Shown: positions 1 through 6,579, counted from the stretch's first letter. The stretch: DNA of 9,392 nucleotides from Alphaproteobacteria bacterium (GCA_011524805.1 WTJO01000151.1:1-9392); one strand, 5' to 3'. The notes: generated from the sequence alone by a model not told the origin. Program-made: numbers and translations.

Positions 1-5
1 TGACA

Positions 6-518
6 GTGCATCGCCCCATCCTGTTTGGACTGGCTGGCTGGTCAGGTTCAGGTAAAACCACCATTGCAGAACAGCTAATAACCCTGTTTTCACAGCAGGG
101 GCTTTCTGTTGGCACCATTAAACATGCCCACCACGAATTTGATGCAGATGTAAAAGGCAAAGATAGCTGGCGACACCGTCAGGCGGGGGCAGTAAATGTG
201 ATTGTATCTTCTGATATACGCACAGCACAATTTACCGAACATCTTGACCAGTCGCCACCAACGCTGGAAACGCTTCTGGCACGCTCGGACAATCTTGATA
301 TTGTGCTGGTAGAAGGCTTCAAACGCGAGGCTGTGCCAAAGATTGAGATTTGGCGCGCTGAAACCGGAAAGCCCTATCTATTTCCAGATGATAGCCAGAT
401 TAAAGCAGTTGCATCACCAGCACAGATATCAGATTGTCCTCTGCCTCAGCTTGATTTGAATAATGCGGCAGAGATAGCGGCATTTGTGCTATCTTCCAAC
501 CTGTTTTTAAGAGGCTAG
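6..518 (+). CDS. mobB: MobB, molybdopterin-guanine dinucleotide biosynthesis GTP-binding protein
   Basis: MobB is a small cytoplasmic P-loop GTPase that assists MobA when GMP is joined to molybdopterin to make the MGD form of the cofactor. The 170-residue length is normal for the family. Visible motifs are the Walker A loop GWSGSGKTT at residues 11-19, the family segment DSWRHRQAGA at about 53-62, and VEGFKRE at 102-108. The GTG at 6 is the first start codon seen, but the frame stays open to the left edge: bases 1-2 are TG, so a single A just outside the window would make an ATG in frame two codons earlier. The TGA at 1-3 would then end the upstream gene in an ATGA overlap. The real start may therefore lie one base outside. 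It is the first gene here of a run with moeA, moaD and moaE. Function is very likely; the exact start is uncertain. Confidence 0.93.
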   Translation: MHRPILFGLAGWSGSGKTTIAEQLITLFSQQGLSVGTIKHAHHEFDADVKGKDSWRHRQAGAVNVIVSSDIRTAQFTEHLDQSPPTLETLLARSDNLDIVLVEGFKREAVPKIEIWRAETGKPYLFPDDSQIKAVASPAQISDCPLPQLDLNNAAEIAAFVLSSNLFLRG

Positions 519-521
519 CCT

Positions 522-1763
522 ATGGCGCATCCTGTATTAACAGCGCTTGAGACAGGACAGGATATTCTGTTTTCTGCAGCAAGACAGGCTGGCAAGCCTG
601 ATAGCCGCAAAATACATATCTCCGAGGCCAATGGCCGTATTATTGCAGAAGATGTGATCAGCAGCTATGATCTTCCGCCCGGCCCCACAAGCGCTGTTGA
701 CGGGTTTGCCATCAGCGCAAAGAGACATGCAGATAATCCAGACACCAAATTCAGGATTATCGGCACAGCCCGCGCAGGCCACCCCTTTACAGGCATCATC
801 AATGAAGATGAAGCCGTGCGTATCTATACAGGTGCGATAATGCCTGAAGGCCCTGACTGTGTGCAGATGCATGAAGATTGCCAGCATGATGGCGAGATGG
901 TCAGCTCTGCGCTGCTGCTTTCTGCGCAGACCAATATCAGGCCGCAGGGCGAAAATCTGGCCAAAGGCGAGTTGCTTGTCGAAAAGGGCCAGCGTCTTTC
1001 GGCAACGGCCATCGGACAGCTTAGTGCTGGCGGCGTCTCGGATATATCCTGCTATCAGCCGCTTCGTGCCACAATCCTGAGTATGGGGGACGAGATTATT
1101 CCGGCAGGTAGTGGCGGGCTGGCGGCAGGGCAAATATTTGACAGTAACCGGCCGATGCTATCTAGCCTTGTTGGCCAGACAGGCGCCGAGCAGATAGATG
1201 GCGGGATTGTTGGTGATAGCAAGGACAAGCTGGTAGCCGCCTATAAACAGGCGCTTAACGATAGCGATATTGTGATATCCTCTGCGGGGGCATCTGACGG
1301 GGTGGAAGATCATACACAGGCGGCACTTGCAGAAATTGGCGCAGACGTGCTGTTCTGGCGGCTTGCCATTAAACCGGGTCGGCCTGTATGTGTTGCCAGA
1401 TATGGTGATAAATTTATCTTCTGTCTGCCTGGCAATCCTGTAGCCGTATTTGTGTGTTTTATGCTTCTGGTGCGTCCTGCGATGGATATTCTGGCAGGCG
1501 GTGAGCCGCGGGCGTTGCTAAAACTGCCTGTTAAGGCTAGCTTTAGCTATAAAAAGAGAAAAGGCAGGACAGAATTTTTACGCGGCAGGCTGGAGATAGG
1601 CGCAGATGGCCAGCCTGAACTGCATATCCACGGGCGTAAGGGGGCTGGTGTGATCTCTTCATTATTGGGCGCAGACGGGCTGATTGAAATTCCCCGCAAG
1701 GCAGAACATATTGAAGCTGGAGAGATGTTGAATTTTATTCCTTTTGCAGAGGGCGGGCTATGA
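522..1763 (+). CDS. moeA: MoeA, molybdopterin molybdenumtransferase
   Basis: MoeA inserts molybdate into adenylylated molybdopterin, giving Mo-molybdopterin. The 413-residue length is normal. Family landmarks appear in order: SAVDGFAI at 57-64 (catalytic-cleft Asp60), TGAIMPEGPD at 103-112, RPQGENLAKGE at 140-150, the GDE triplet at 189-191, DSNRPML at 207-213, the glycine/serine loop SSAGASDGVEDH at 253-264, KPGRPV at 284-289 and LPGNPVA at 302-308. The C-terminal domain IV ends with GLIEIP at 386-391. The start at 522 lies 3 nt after the mobB stop and has GAGG at 511-514, 7 nt before the ATG. Two motif positions differ from the common pattern: Asn145 where GED usually has Asp, and Ala255 where the loop usually has a second Gly. 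Neither looks inactivating. Its last four bases overlap moaD (ATGA). Confidence 0.96.
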   Translation: MAHPVLTALETGQDILFSAARQAGKPDSRKIHISEANGRIIAEDVISSYDLPPGPTSAVDGFAISAKRHADNPDTKFRIIGTARAGHPFTGIINEDEAVRIYTGAIMPEGPDCVQMHEDCQHDGEMVSSALLLSAQTNIRPQGENLAKGELLVEKGQRLSATAIGQLSAGGVSDISCYQPLRATILSMGDEIIPAGSGGLAAGQIFDSNRPMLSSLVGQTGAEQIDGGIVGDSKDKLVAAYKQALNDSDIVISSAGASDGVEDHTQAALAEIGADVLFWRLAIKPGRPVCVARYGDKFIFCLPGNPVAVFVCFMLLVRPAMDILAGGEPRALLKLPVKASFSYKKRKGRTEFLRGRLEIGADGQPELHIHGRKGAGVISSLLGADGLIEIPRKAEHIEAGEMLNFIPFAEGGL

Positions 1764-2011
1764 AAATCCGGTATTTCGCATGGATGAGAGAACATACAGG
1801 TGTATCATCTGAAGATATGCGCCTGCCAGACGGTATAGAGACAGTTGGCCAGCTTGCAGACTATCTCAAACATACCTCTGAGGGGCATTCCATCGCATTG
1901 AGGAACATGAAGACCGTGCGGGTGGCGATTAACAGGCAATATGCCCAGCTTGACAGCACTATCTCTGACAGTGACGAAGTAGCCTTTTTCCCGCCTGTAA
2001 CAGGAGGCTAG
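1760..2011 (+). CDS. moaD: MoaD, molybdopterin synthase sulfur-carrier subunit
   Basis: MoaD is the ubiquitin-fold sulfur carrier of molybdopterin synthase. Its C-terminal glycine is thiocarboxylated (after adenylylation by MoeB), and the sulfur goes to cPMP in the MoaE active site. The 83-residue protein opens with the beta strand MKIRYFAWMRE and ends with FFPPVTGG (76-83), the required Gly-Gly tail. The ATG at 1760 overlaps the moeA stop as ATGA. Its ribosome site GAGGG at 1749-1753 is inside the moeA C-terminus, spacing 6 nt. The last two codons (GGA GGC) form part of the Shine-Dalgarno of moaE. Identification is secure from length, tail and position next to moaE. Confidence 0.95.
   Translation: MKIRYFAWMREHTGVSSEDMRLPDGIETVGQLADYLKHTSEGHSIALRNMKTVRVAINRQYAQLDSTISDSDEVAFFPPVTGG
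2002..2007 (+). promoter_or_regulatory. moaE ribosome binding site inside moaD Gly-Gly codons
   Basis: A perfect AGGAGG lies at 2002-2007, 9 nt before the moaE ATG at 2017. It runs from the last base of the moaD Thr codon through GGA into the first two bases of GGC, so the two obligatory C-terminal glycines of MoaD also encode the strongest Shine-Dalgarno in the operon. This fixes the moaE start and suggests coupled translation of the two synthase subunits. Confidence 0.85.
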
Positions 2012-2016
2012 CACCA

Positions 2017-2463
2017 ATGGGCAGGGTGATTGTTACAGAAGATGATTTTGATATTGGCAAAGAGATGGACTCTCTAAAGCAGAGCGGCGTCGGGGCGATT
2101 GCCAGCTTTGTCGGTATCGTACGTGATTATGCAGAAGGCCCGTCTCTGATTGCCATGACGCTTGAACATTATGAGGGCATGACCGAACAGGAAATCAGCA
2201 ATATCATTGATATTGCCTGTGATAGATGGCCGCTTGCAGATGTTACCGTTATTCACAGGATTGGCAGATTACTGCCGCATGACAATATTGTGTTTGTAGG
2301 CACAGCATCGGCGCATCGTGAGGCCGCCTTTGAAAGTGCACATTTCATCATGGATTATCTGAAAACCAAAGCCCCGTTCTGGAAACAGGAAGAAACAGAA
2401 CAGGGCGCATCATGGGTGGATGCGCGAGAAACAGATGATACTGCTCTGGAAAAGTGGCGATAA
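2017..2463 (+). CDS. moaE: MoaE, molybdopterin synthase catalytic subunit
   Basis: MoaE is the large subunit of the heterotetrameric molybdopterin synthase, which converts cPMP to molybdopterin with sulfur from MoaD. The 148-residue length is normal. Visible features are FVGIVRD at 31-37 (with the Arg of the family's substrate pocket), LEHYEGM at 49-55, the HRIGRL strand at 80-85, SAHREAAF at 98-105, and the active-site stretch LKTKAPFWK at 115-123. Lys116 and Lys123 match the catalytic lysines 119 and 126 of the E. coli protein by spacing. The start is 5 nt after the moaD stop with the strong AGGAGG above. It is the last gene of the Moco operon; 46 nt separate its stop from the end of the convergent lldD gene, and no strong terminator hairpin is visible there. 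Confidence 0.96.
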   Translation: MGRVIVTEDDFDIGKEMDSLKQSGVGAIASFVGIVRDYAEGPSLIAMTLEHYEGMTEQEISNIIDIACDRWPLADVTVIHRIGRLLPHDNIVFVGTASAHREAAFESAHFIMDYLKTKAPFWKQEETEQGASWVDARETDDTALEKWR

Positions 2464-2509
2464 CAGCATAAAAGGCGGTTGCCAGAGTTACCTGTTTAAC
2501 CGGAAAATG

Positions 2510-3664
2510 TTAAAATGGTGAATGGCGCAGAATATCTCTGCTCACATCTGTGATATTTCTGTGGCCACATAGCGCCATCGTCATATCAAGCTCTTTATGC
2601 AGAATGGCCAGCGCCTTATCTACGCCATCTCTGCCGCCAGCCCCTAATCCATATAAAAATGCGCGGCCAATAAGCGTATTTTTTGCGCCAAGCGCATAGG
2701 CTTTCAGCACATCCTGACCAGATCTGATGCCGCCATCCATCCAGACTTCAATATCTTTGCCAACAGCCTCGGCAATTTCTGGCAGAAGCGCAATAGAGCT
2801 ATCAGCACCATCTAGCTGACGGCCACCATGATTAGAGACAATCAGCGCATCTGCACCTGATTTTGCGGCCATTTTAGCATCTTCAACATCCATAATGCCC
2901 TTAATGATGAATTTGCCGCCCCACCAGTCTTTAATTCGGGCAACATCATCCCAGTCAAGCTGAAGGTCAAACTGCTCGCTAACCCATGATGATAGCTTGC
3001 TCATATCTGATACGCCGTCAACATGGCCGACAATGTTGCCAAAGCTGCGGCGTGAGGTGCCAAGCATGCCCATACACCATCGTGGTCGTATCGCCATATC
3101 AAGAATATTTTTTACGGTAAGTTTTGGCGGTGTAGTCAGCCCGTTCTTAATATCTTTATGGCGCTGTCCCATAATCTGGAGATCAAGGGTAAGCATAAGG
3201 GCTGAACAGCCTGCATCCTTTGCCCTGTTTATCAGACGTTTGGCAAAATCATGGTCTTTCATCACATATAGCTGAAACCAGAAGGGCGCGTTTGTGTGTT
3301 TGGCCACATCTTCGATTGAACTGATAGACATGGTTGACAGGGTGAAAGGGATGTTAAAGGCCTCTGCGGCCTGTGCCGCCAGAATTTCCCCGTCTGCATG
3401 CTGCATGCCTGTAAGGCCCGTAGGGGCAATCGCCACAGGCATATGGATAGGCTGCCCCAGAACATTTACAGAGGTTGATCTGTCTGACATATCTACCGCA
3501 ACACGCTGGCGAAAGGTGATTTTCGCAAAATCATCACAATTTGCCCTAAAGGTACTTTCAGTCCATGAACCTGATTCCATATAGTCATAGAACATGGTCG
3601 GCACACGCTTTTTGGCAATCTGGCGTAACTCGTCAATGGTTGTGACTGATGAAAGCGCTGTCAT
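2510..3664 (-). CDS. lldD: FMN-dependent alpha-hydroxy acid dehydrogenase, L-lactate dehydrogenase type
   Basis: This enzyme should oxidise an L-2-hydroxy acid, most likely L-lactate to pyruvate, using FMN and passing electrons to the respiratory chain at the inner membrane. All family residues can be placed by comparison with spinach glycolate oxidase: Tyr28 in YDYMESG (Tyr24), APTG at 80-83, Tyr133 in QLYV (Tyr129), Asp161 (Asp157), Arg168 (Arg164), FMN-contacting Lys255 in IIKGI, catalytic His279 and substrate Arg282 in SNHGGRQLD, and the FMN phosphate site DGGIRSG at 310-316. The position of glycolate-oxidase Trp108 holds Met112 (TLSTMS), which favours a lactate-type over a glycolate-type enzyme. 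Length (384) fits LldD. The start has AAGGGG at 3676-3671 on this strand, spacing 6 nt. Other 2-hydroxy acids such as mandelate remain possible. It stands alone, divergent from the ferredoxin reductase. Confidence 0.88.
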   Translation of the reverse strand: MTALSSVTTIDELRQIAKKRVPTMFYDYMESGSWTESTFRANCDDFAKITFRQRVAVDMSDRSTSVNVLGQPIHMPVAIAPTGLTGMQHADGEILAAQAAEAFNIPFTLSTMSISSIEDVAKHTNAPFWFQLYVMKDHDFAKRLINRAKDAGCSALMLTLDLQIMGQRHKDIKNGLTTPPKLTVKNILDMAIRPRWCMGMLGTSRRSFGNIVGHVDGVSDMSKLSSWVSEQFDLQLDWDDVARIKDWWGGKFIIKGIMDVEDAKMAAKSGADALIVSNHGGRQLDGADSSIALLPEIAEAVGKDIEVWMDGGIRSGQDVLKAYALGAKNTLIGRAFLYGLGAGGRDGVDKALAILHKELDMTMALCGHRNITDVSRDILRHSPF

Positions 3665-3823
3665 CGAAATCCCCTTACTATGCTCACGCTATATTTTTAC
3701 TGGCATTTGACAGATTTTACCAGTGCCAAACCCATAGTTTTTCTGCTAGTTATTGGAGCTAGTAGCAACAGAACATACCGTATTCATGTGAATTATTCTG
3801 CCCTGTAGTAAAGGACGTGCGCG
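3665..3823. promoter_or_regulatory. Divergent intergenic region between lldD and the ferredoxin reductase
   Basis: This 159-bp gap must hold the promoters of both flanking genes. A TTGACA hexamer lies at 3707-3712 on the + strand, with only a weak CATAGT (3733-3738) at a poor 20-nt spacing. Around it are inverted arms ACTGG (3699-3703) and CCAGT (3720-3724), overlapping a second pair TGGCA (3701-3705) and TGCCA (3724-3728). TTTTAC is repeated directly at 3695-3700 and 3715-3720. Further right is an imperfect 24-bp dyad with arms TGCTA (3744-3748) and TAGCA (3763-3767). A regulator could bind either dyad, but I recognise no specific operator. The ribosome site of the + strand gene is AAGGA at 3811-3815. 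Confidence 0.4.
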
Positions 3824-5068
3824 ATGAGCCATCCGATTGTCATTATTGGCGCCAGCCATGCTGGCATTACCTGCGCTGAAAAGCTCAGGCAATATGGCTA
3901 TGCAGGCGAGATTGTCATGATGGATAGCGTGCAAGGCATGCCGTATCAGCGCCCACCTCTTTCAAAAACCTACCTGTCTGCTGATGCTGAAGCTGAAGAC
4001 GGGTTTTATCTGCGCCCGCAAAGCTGGTTTGACAGCCAGAACATCACGCTGATGACAGGTACAAAAGCAGCATCAATAGATACAGATAATAGCCAGATAC
4101 ACATATCAGACGGGCAGACAATCCAGTATCAAAAGCTGGTGCTGGCCACAGGAGCCGTGCCGCGCAAATTGCCAGATGAGATGCAACAGCTTGACGGTGT
4201 AGCCCTGTTACGTACAGTTGATGATGCGCGCCAGATAAAGAGATGTCTGACAGATGGCCTGAACGGGCAGATTATCAGCTCGGCCGTGATTGTTGGCGGC
4301 GGCTATATCGGTCTTGAAATTGCGGCCAGCCTGAAAAAAATGCAGATAGAGGTGCATCTTGTCGAAATGTCAGACAGGGTGCTTGCCCGTGTCGCCAGCC
4401 CGCCCCTGTCTGCCTATTGCCAGCAACTGCATCAAGGTCATGGCGTTCGCCTGAATATCGCCGAGGGGCTGAAAGCCATTAATGCGGCAAACGGGCAGGT
4501 AGATTCTGTCAGCCTGACATCGGGGCAGATAATAGAAGCCCAGCTGGTGATTGTCGGGATAGGCGTTGTGCCTGATACCGTGCTTGCAGAAGATGCAGGC
4601 CTGAATGTGGATAATGGCATTTTGGTATCACAGGAATATGTAACCTCACATCCGGATATTTATGCGATTGGCGATGTTGCTCGCGCGCCAGAGCATGCAC
4701 CTGTCAGGGTGGAATCTGTGCATCATGCGCAATTTAGCGCAACCATCGCTGCTGCCCATATCTGTGAAGCCCAACCCGGACGTGTCGAGGCATGGTGGTT
4801 CTGGTCAGACCAGTATGATGTCAAATTCCAGCTAGCAGGGCTATTGCCCTCTGGAGAAAACTCGCTGGTTCATATCACCCGCACAGGCCGCAAGGAAAAT
4901 TCTCTGTCTGTCTGGAGTTTTGATGATGGCAGGCTGGTATCTGTAGAAGCGGCGAATGATGCGCAAGCCTATATGGTGGGCAAATATTGTCTTGAACAGC
5001 AGATAAGTCCGGATATGGACAGTCTGGCAGATGCCGGATTTGACCTTAAATCGCTGATGAAACGCTAG
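3824..5068 (+). CDS. FAD-dependent NAD(P)H:ferredoxin reductase family protein
   Basis: The protein is a two-nucleotide-fold flavoprotein of the putidaredoxin/rhodocoxin reductase type, which moves electrons from NADH to a [2Fe-2S] ferredoxin. Its 414 residues show the N-terminal FAD fold IVIIGASHAG at 5-14, RPPLSK at 43-48, LATGA at 107-111, the NAD fold VIVGGGYIGLE at 155-165, the second FAD site DIYAIGDVA at 278-286, and RVESVHHA at 295-302. The C-terminal ferredoxin-reductase dimer domain has WFWSDQYDVKFQLAGL from 325. The start has AAGGA with 8 nt spacing. No ferredoxin, P450 or ring-hydroxylating oxygenase gene is nearby, so the electron acceptor cannot be named. Its TAG stop overlaps the stop of the convergent tupC in a shared palindrome. 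The family assignment is strong, the physiological role open. Confidence 0.9.
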   Translation: MSHPIVIIGASHAGITCAEKLRQYGYAGEIVMMDSVQGMPYQRPPLSKTYLSADAEAEDGFYLRPQSWFDSQNITLMTGTKAASIDTDNSQIHISDGQTIQYQKLVLATGAVPRKLPDEMQQLDGVALLRTVDDARQIKRCLTDGLNGQIISSAVIVGGGYIGLEIAASLKKMQIEVHLVEMSDRVLARVASPPLSAYCQQLHQGHGVRLNIAEGLKAINAANGQVDSVSLTSGQIIEAQLVIVGIGVVPDTVLAEDAGLNVDNGILVSQEYVTSHPDIYAIGDVARAPEHAPVRVESVHHAQFSATIAAAHICEAQPGRVEAWWFWSDQYDVKFQLAGLLPSGENSLVHITRTGRKENSLSVWSFDDGRLVSVEAANDAQAYMVGKYCLEQQISPDMDSLADAGFDLKSLMKR

Positions 5069-5751
5069 CTATAGGATAGATATTCCTTGCCGGCGTCAGA
5101 TTCAGGTGACAAAAAGAAAGCTTCTTTTTCAGCATATTCTGCTATCCGGCCACGCCGCATCAGAATAATATAATCTGCCAGTTTCTGTGCCTGATGCCTG
5201 CTATGACTGCTCATGATGATTGTCATGCCTGTCTCGCGGGCGGCAAGCAGTTCGGCCTCGACAAAATCAATCGCTTCAAAATCCAGATTGGCGCATGGCT
5301 CGTCCAAAAACAGTAATTTTGGCTGTGTTGCCAGCACCGAGATTAAGGATAGCTTCTGTTGCTCGCCACCTGATAACAGGCGTGAAGGGGTGGCCGTGCG
5401 GCCAGTCAGTCCAGCCTTGTGAAACCAGTCCTGTTTTATATGTGCCGGACAGTCAGGGCAGATAAAATCAAAATACTGGCCTGCGGTGCGCCGTAACATT
5501 ACAGGTTTCTGGAATACCATTTTCTGTCCAGTCCGCCCGATAGAGCTTATCGTGCCTGAAGATGGCATAAGCAGGCCATGCATAACCTGCATCAACAGCG
5601 TTTTGCCTGCGCCATTATGGCCAAGCAATACCGTAATCATGCCAGATGCAATTGACAGATTTATATCTTTCAGCAAGGCCTGTCCTGATCGCTCAAACGT
5701 GACATTTGAGGCAGAAATAAGCTGTTTATTGGCGATATTCGGGCTAGCCAT
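5065..5751 (-). CDS. tupC: TupC-like ABC transporter ATP-binding protein (tungstate/molybdate type)
   Basis: This is the cytoplasmic ATPase that powers the importer formed with the TupB-like permease. In 228 residues it has every ABC motif: Walker A GHNGAGKT at 44-51, Q-loop MVFQKPVMLRR with Gln81, signature LSGGEQQKL at 126-134, Walker B LLFLDEP at 146-152, D-loop ANLD at 154-157, and switch His183 in SSHS. The stretch around the Q-loop (VFQKPVMLRR) is characteristic of tungstate-type ATPases. The ATG overlaps the tupB stop by 8 nt, and its ribosome site AAGAGG (5763-5758 on this strand, spacing 6) is inside tupB. The stop is shared with the convergent ferredoxin reductase, leaving no room for its own terminator. 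Substrate is inferred from the permease partner, since the ATPase alone does not set specificity. Confidence 0.85.
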   Translation of the reverse strand: MASPNIANKQLISASNVTFERSGQALLKDINLSIASGMITVLLGHNGAGKTLLMQVMHGLLMPSSGTISSIGRTGQKMVFQKPVMLRRTAGQYFDFICPDCPAHIKQDWFHKAGLTGRTATPSRLLSGGEQQKLSLISVLATQPKLLFLDEPCANLDFEAIDFVEAELLAARETGMTIIMSSHSRHQAQKLADYIILMRRGRIAEYAEKEAFFLSPESDAGKEYLSYS

Positions 5752-6451
5752 TTGTTGCCTCTTTCAGCACAGACTGGCTAAGCAGATGGCTCAGCAGATT
5801 AATCAGAAGGGCAATCATCATCAGTACAATCCCAAGCGCAAGCGCAAAGGCGATATTGCCTTTTGATGTCTCAAGCGCAATTGATGATGTCATCACACGG
5901 GTCAGATATTTGATATTGCCTCCAACCAGAATAACGGCACCAATCTCGGAGATAGCACGGCCAAAACAGACCATACCAAGCGTGACCAGCTCATATCTGG
6001 CTTCACTTAACAAGGTCAGAATCCGTTTGAACGCGCCCAGGCCAAGCGAGGCAAAGAATAAATGCAGTTCAGCATGTAATCTTTCAAAAATCTGATGTGA
6101 TAATGCGATAGACAAAGGCAGGATCAGAATAAATTGCGCCAGCATCATGGCCTGTGGTGTATATAGAATATCCAGAAAGCCAAGCGGGCCAGATCGGGAA
6201 ATCAGCACATAGACCAGCAAGCCGATAACAACAGGCGGCATGCCCAGCATTGTTTTTGATACCACCAGCAGAGCAGACCGGCCATAGAACCGTTTCATGG
6301 CCAGCAGGGCACCTAGCGGAATACCAAGACAAAGCGCAGTAATAACCGCTGTACCGCTTACCTGTAATGACAGAAAAATTACATCATATAATTCTGCATC
6401 AAACCCGAATAGCAATTGAAAGGCTATATTGAATGGCTCAAAAAAGCTCAT
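5744..6451 (-). CDS. tupB: TupB-like ABC transporter permease (tungstate/molybdate type)
   Basis: This is the inner-membrane channel subunit of an oxyanion importer. The 235 residues carry about five membrane segments, near 21-51, 58-84, 99-118, 156-176 and 199-226. The cytoplasmic coupling loop around 134-170 ends in GRAISEIGAVILVGGNI (164-180), and TRVMTSSIALETSKGN follows at 184-199. Both stretches are typical of TupB. The ATG at 6451 is chosen because the family's N-terminus fits, but the nearest Shine-Dalgarno (AAGGA, 6469-6465) sits 13 nt away, which is long. It is the first gene of a tupB-tupC pair. In most genomes tupA, the periplasmic binding protein, comes just before tupB; here a divergent glycerate kinase is in that place. 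Tungstate rather than molybdate is inferred from resemblance. Confidence 0.87.
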   Translation of the reverse strand: MSFFEPFNIAFQLLFGFDAELYDVIFLSLQVSGTAVITALCLGIPLGALLAMKRFYGRSALLVVSKTMLGMPPVVIGLLVYVLISRSGPLGFLDILYTPQAMMLAQFILILPLSIALSHQIFERLHAELHLFFASLGLGAFKRILTLLSEARYELVTLGMVCFGRAISEIGAVILVGGNIKYLTRVMTSSIALETSKGNIAFALALGIVLMMIALLINLLSHLLSQSVLKEATNG

Positions 6452-6579
6452 TATACTGCTTTGTTCCTTCTCAATTCATATATAAGGTGACAACATGGTG
6501 GCTGTAGGTCATTTTTTTCGTCACTTGCGCCAGCATATATTACAAATTGGATGAAATCAAAATTTTAGGATAGTGCAAC
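6452..6579. promoter_or_regulatory. Divergent intergenic region between tupB and the glycerate kinase
   Basis: This 128-bp gap must drive tupBC leftward and glycerate kinase rightward. It is A+T-rich. An imperfect dyad at 6488-6511 has arms TGAC-AACA and TGTA-GGTCA, and its left arm also pairs as GTGAC (6487-6491) with GTCAC (6520-6524). CATATAT occurs twice, at 6477-6483 and 6534-6540. TATAAG at 6481-6486 and TATATT at 6536-6541 could be -10 boxes, but neither has a good -35 at 16-18 nt. The kinase ribosome site is AGGA at 6567-6570, spacing 9 nt. I see no ModE-like palindrome that I can call and no molybdenum-cofactor riboswitch fold. Confidence 0.35.

Noticed and set aside
537..1133. 198-codon open frame on the - strand opposite moeA
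   Set aside because: It lies wholly inside moeA, whose motifs are continuous; the antisense translation is Cys/His-rich without domain character and has no convincing start site.
2476..2502. Possible terminator between moaE and lldD (CGGTT and AACCG arms)
   Set aside because: The stem is only five pairs with a 17-nt loop and no clear U-run on either strand; too weak to call.
5486..5866. 126-codon open frame on the + strand opposite tupC and tupB
   Set aside because: It crosses the tupB/tupC junction, and both of those proteins carry complete family motifs; its translation resembles no protein I know.
6452..6579. Molybdenum/tungsten cofactor riboswitch upstream of tupB or the kinase
   Set aside because: I could not trace the long multi-stem fold expected for that RNA; the gap is short and A+T-rich with only brief arms. 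A covariance-model search would settle it.
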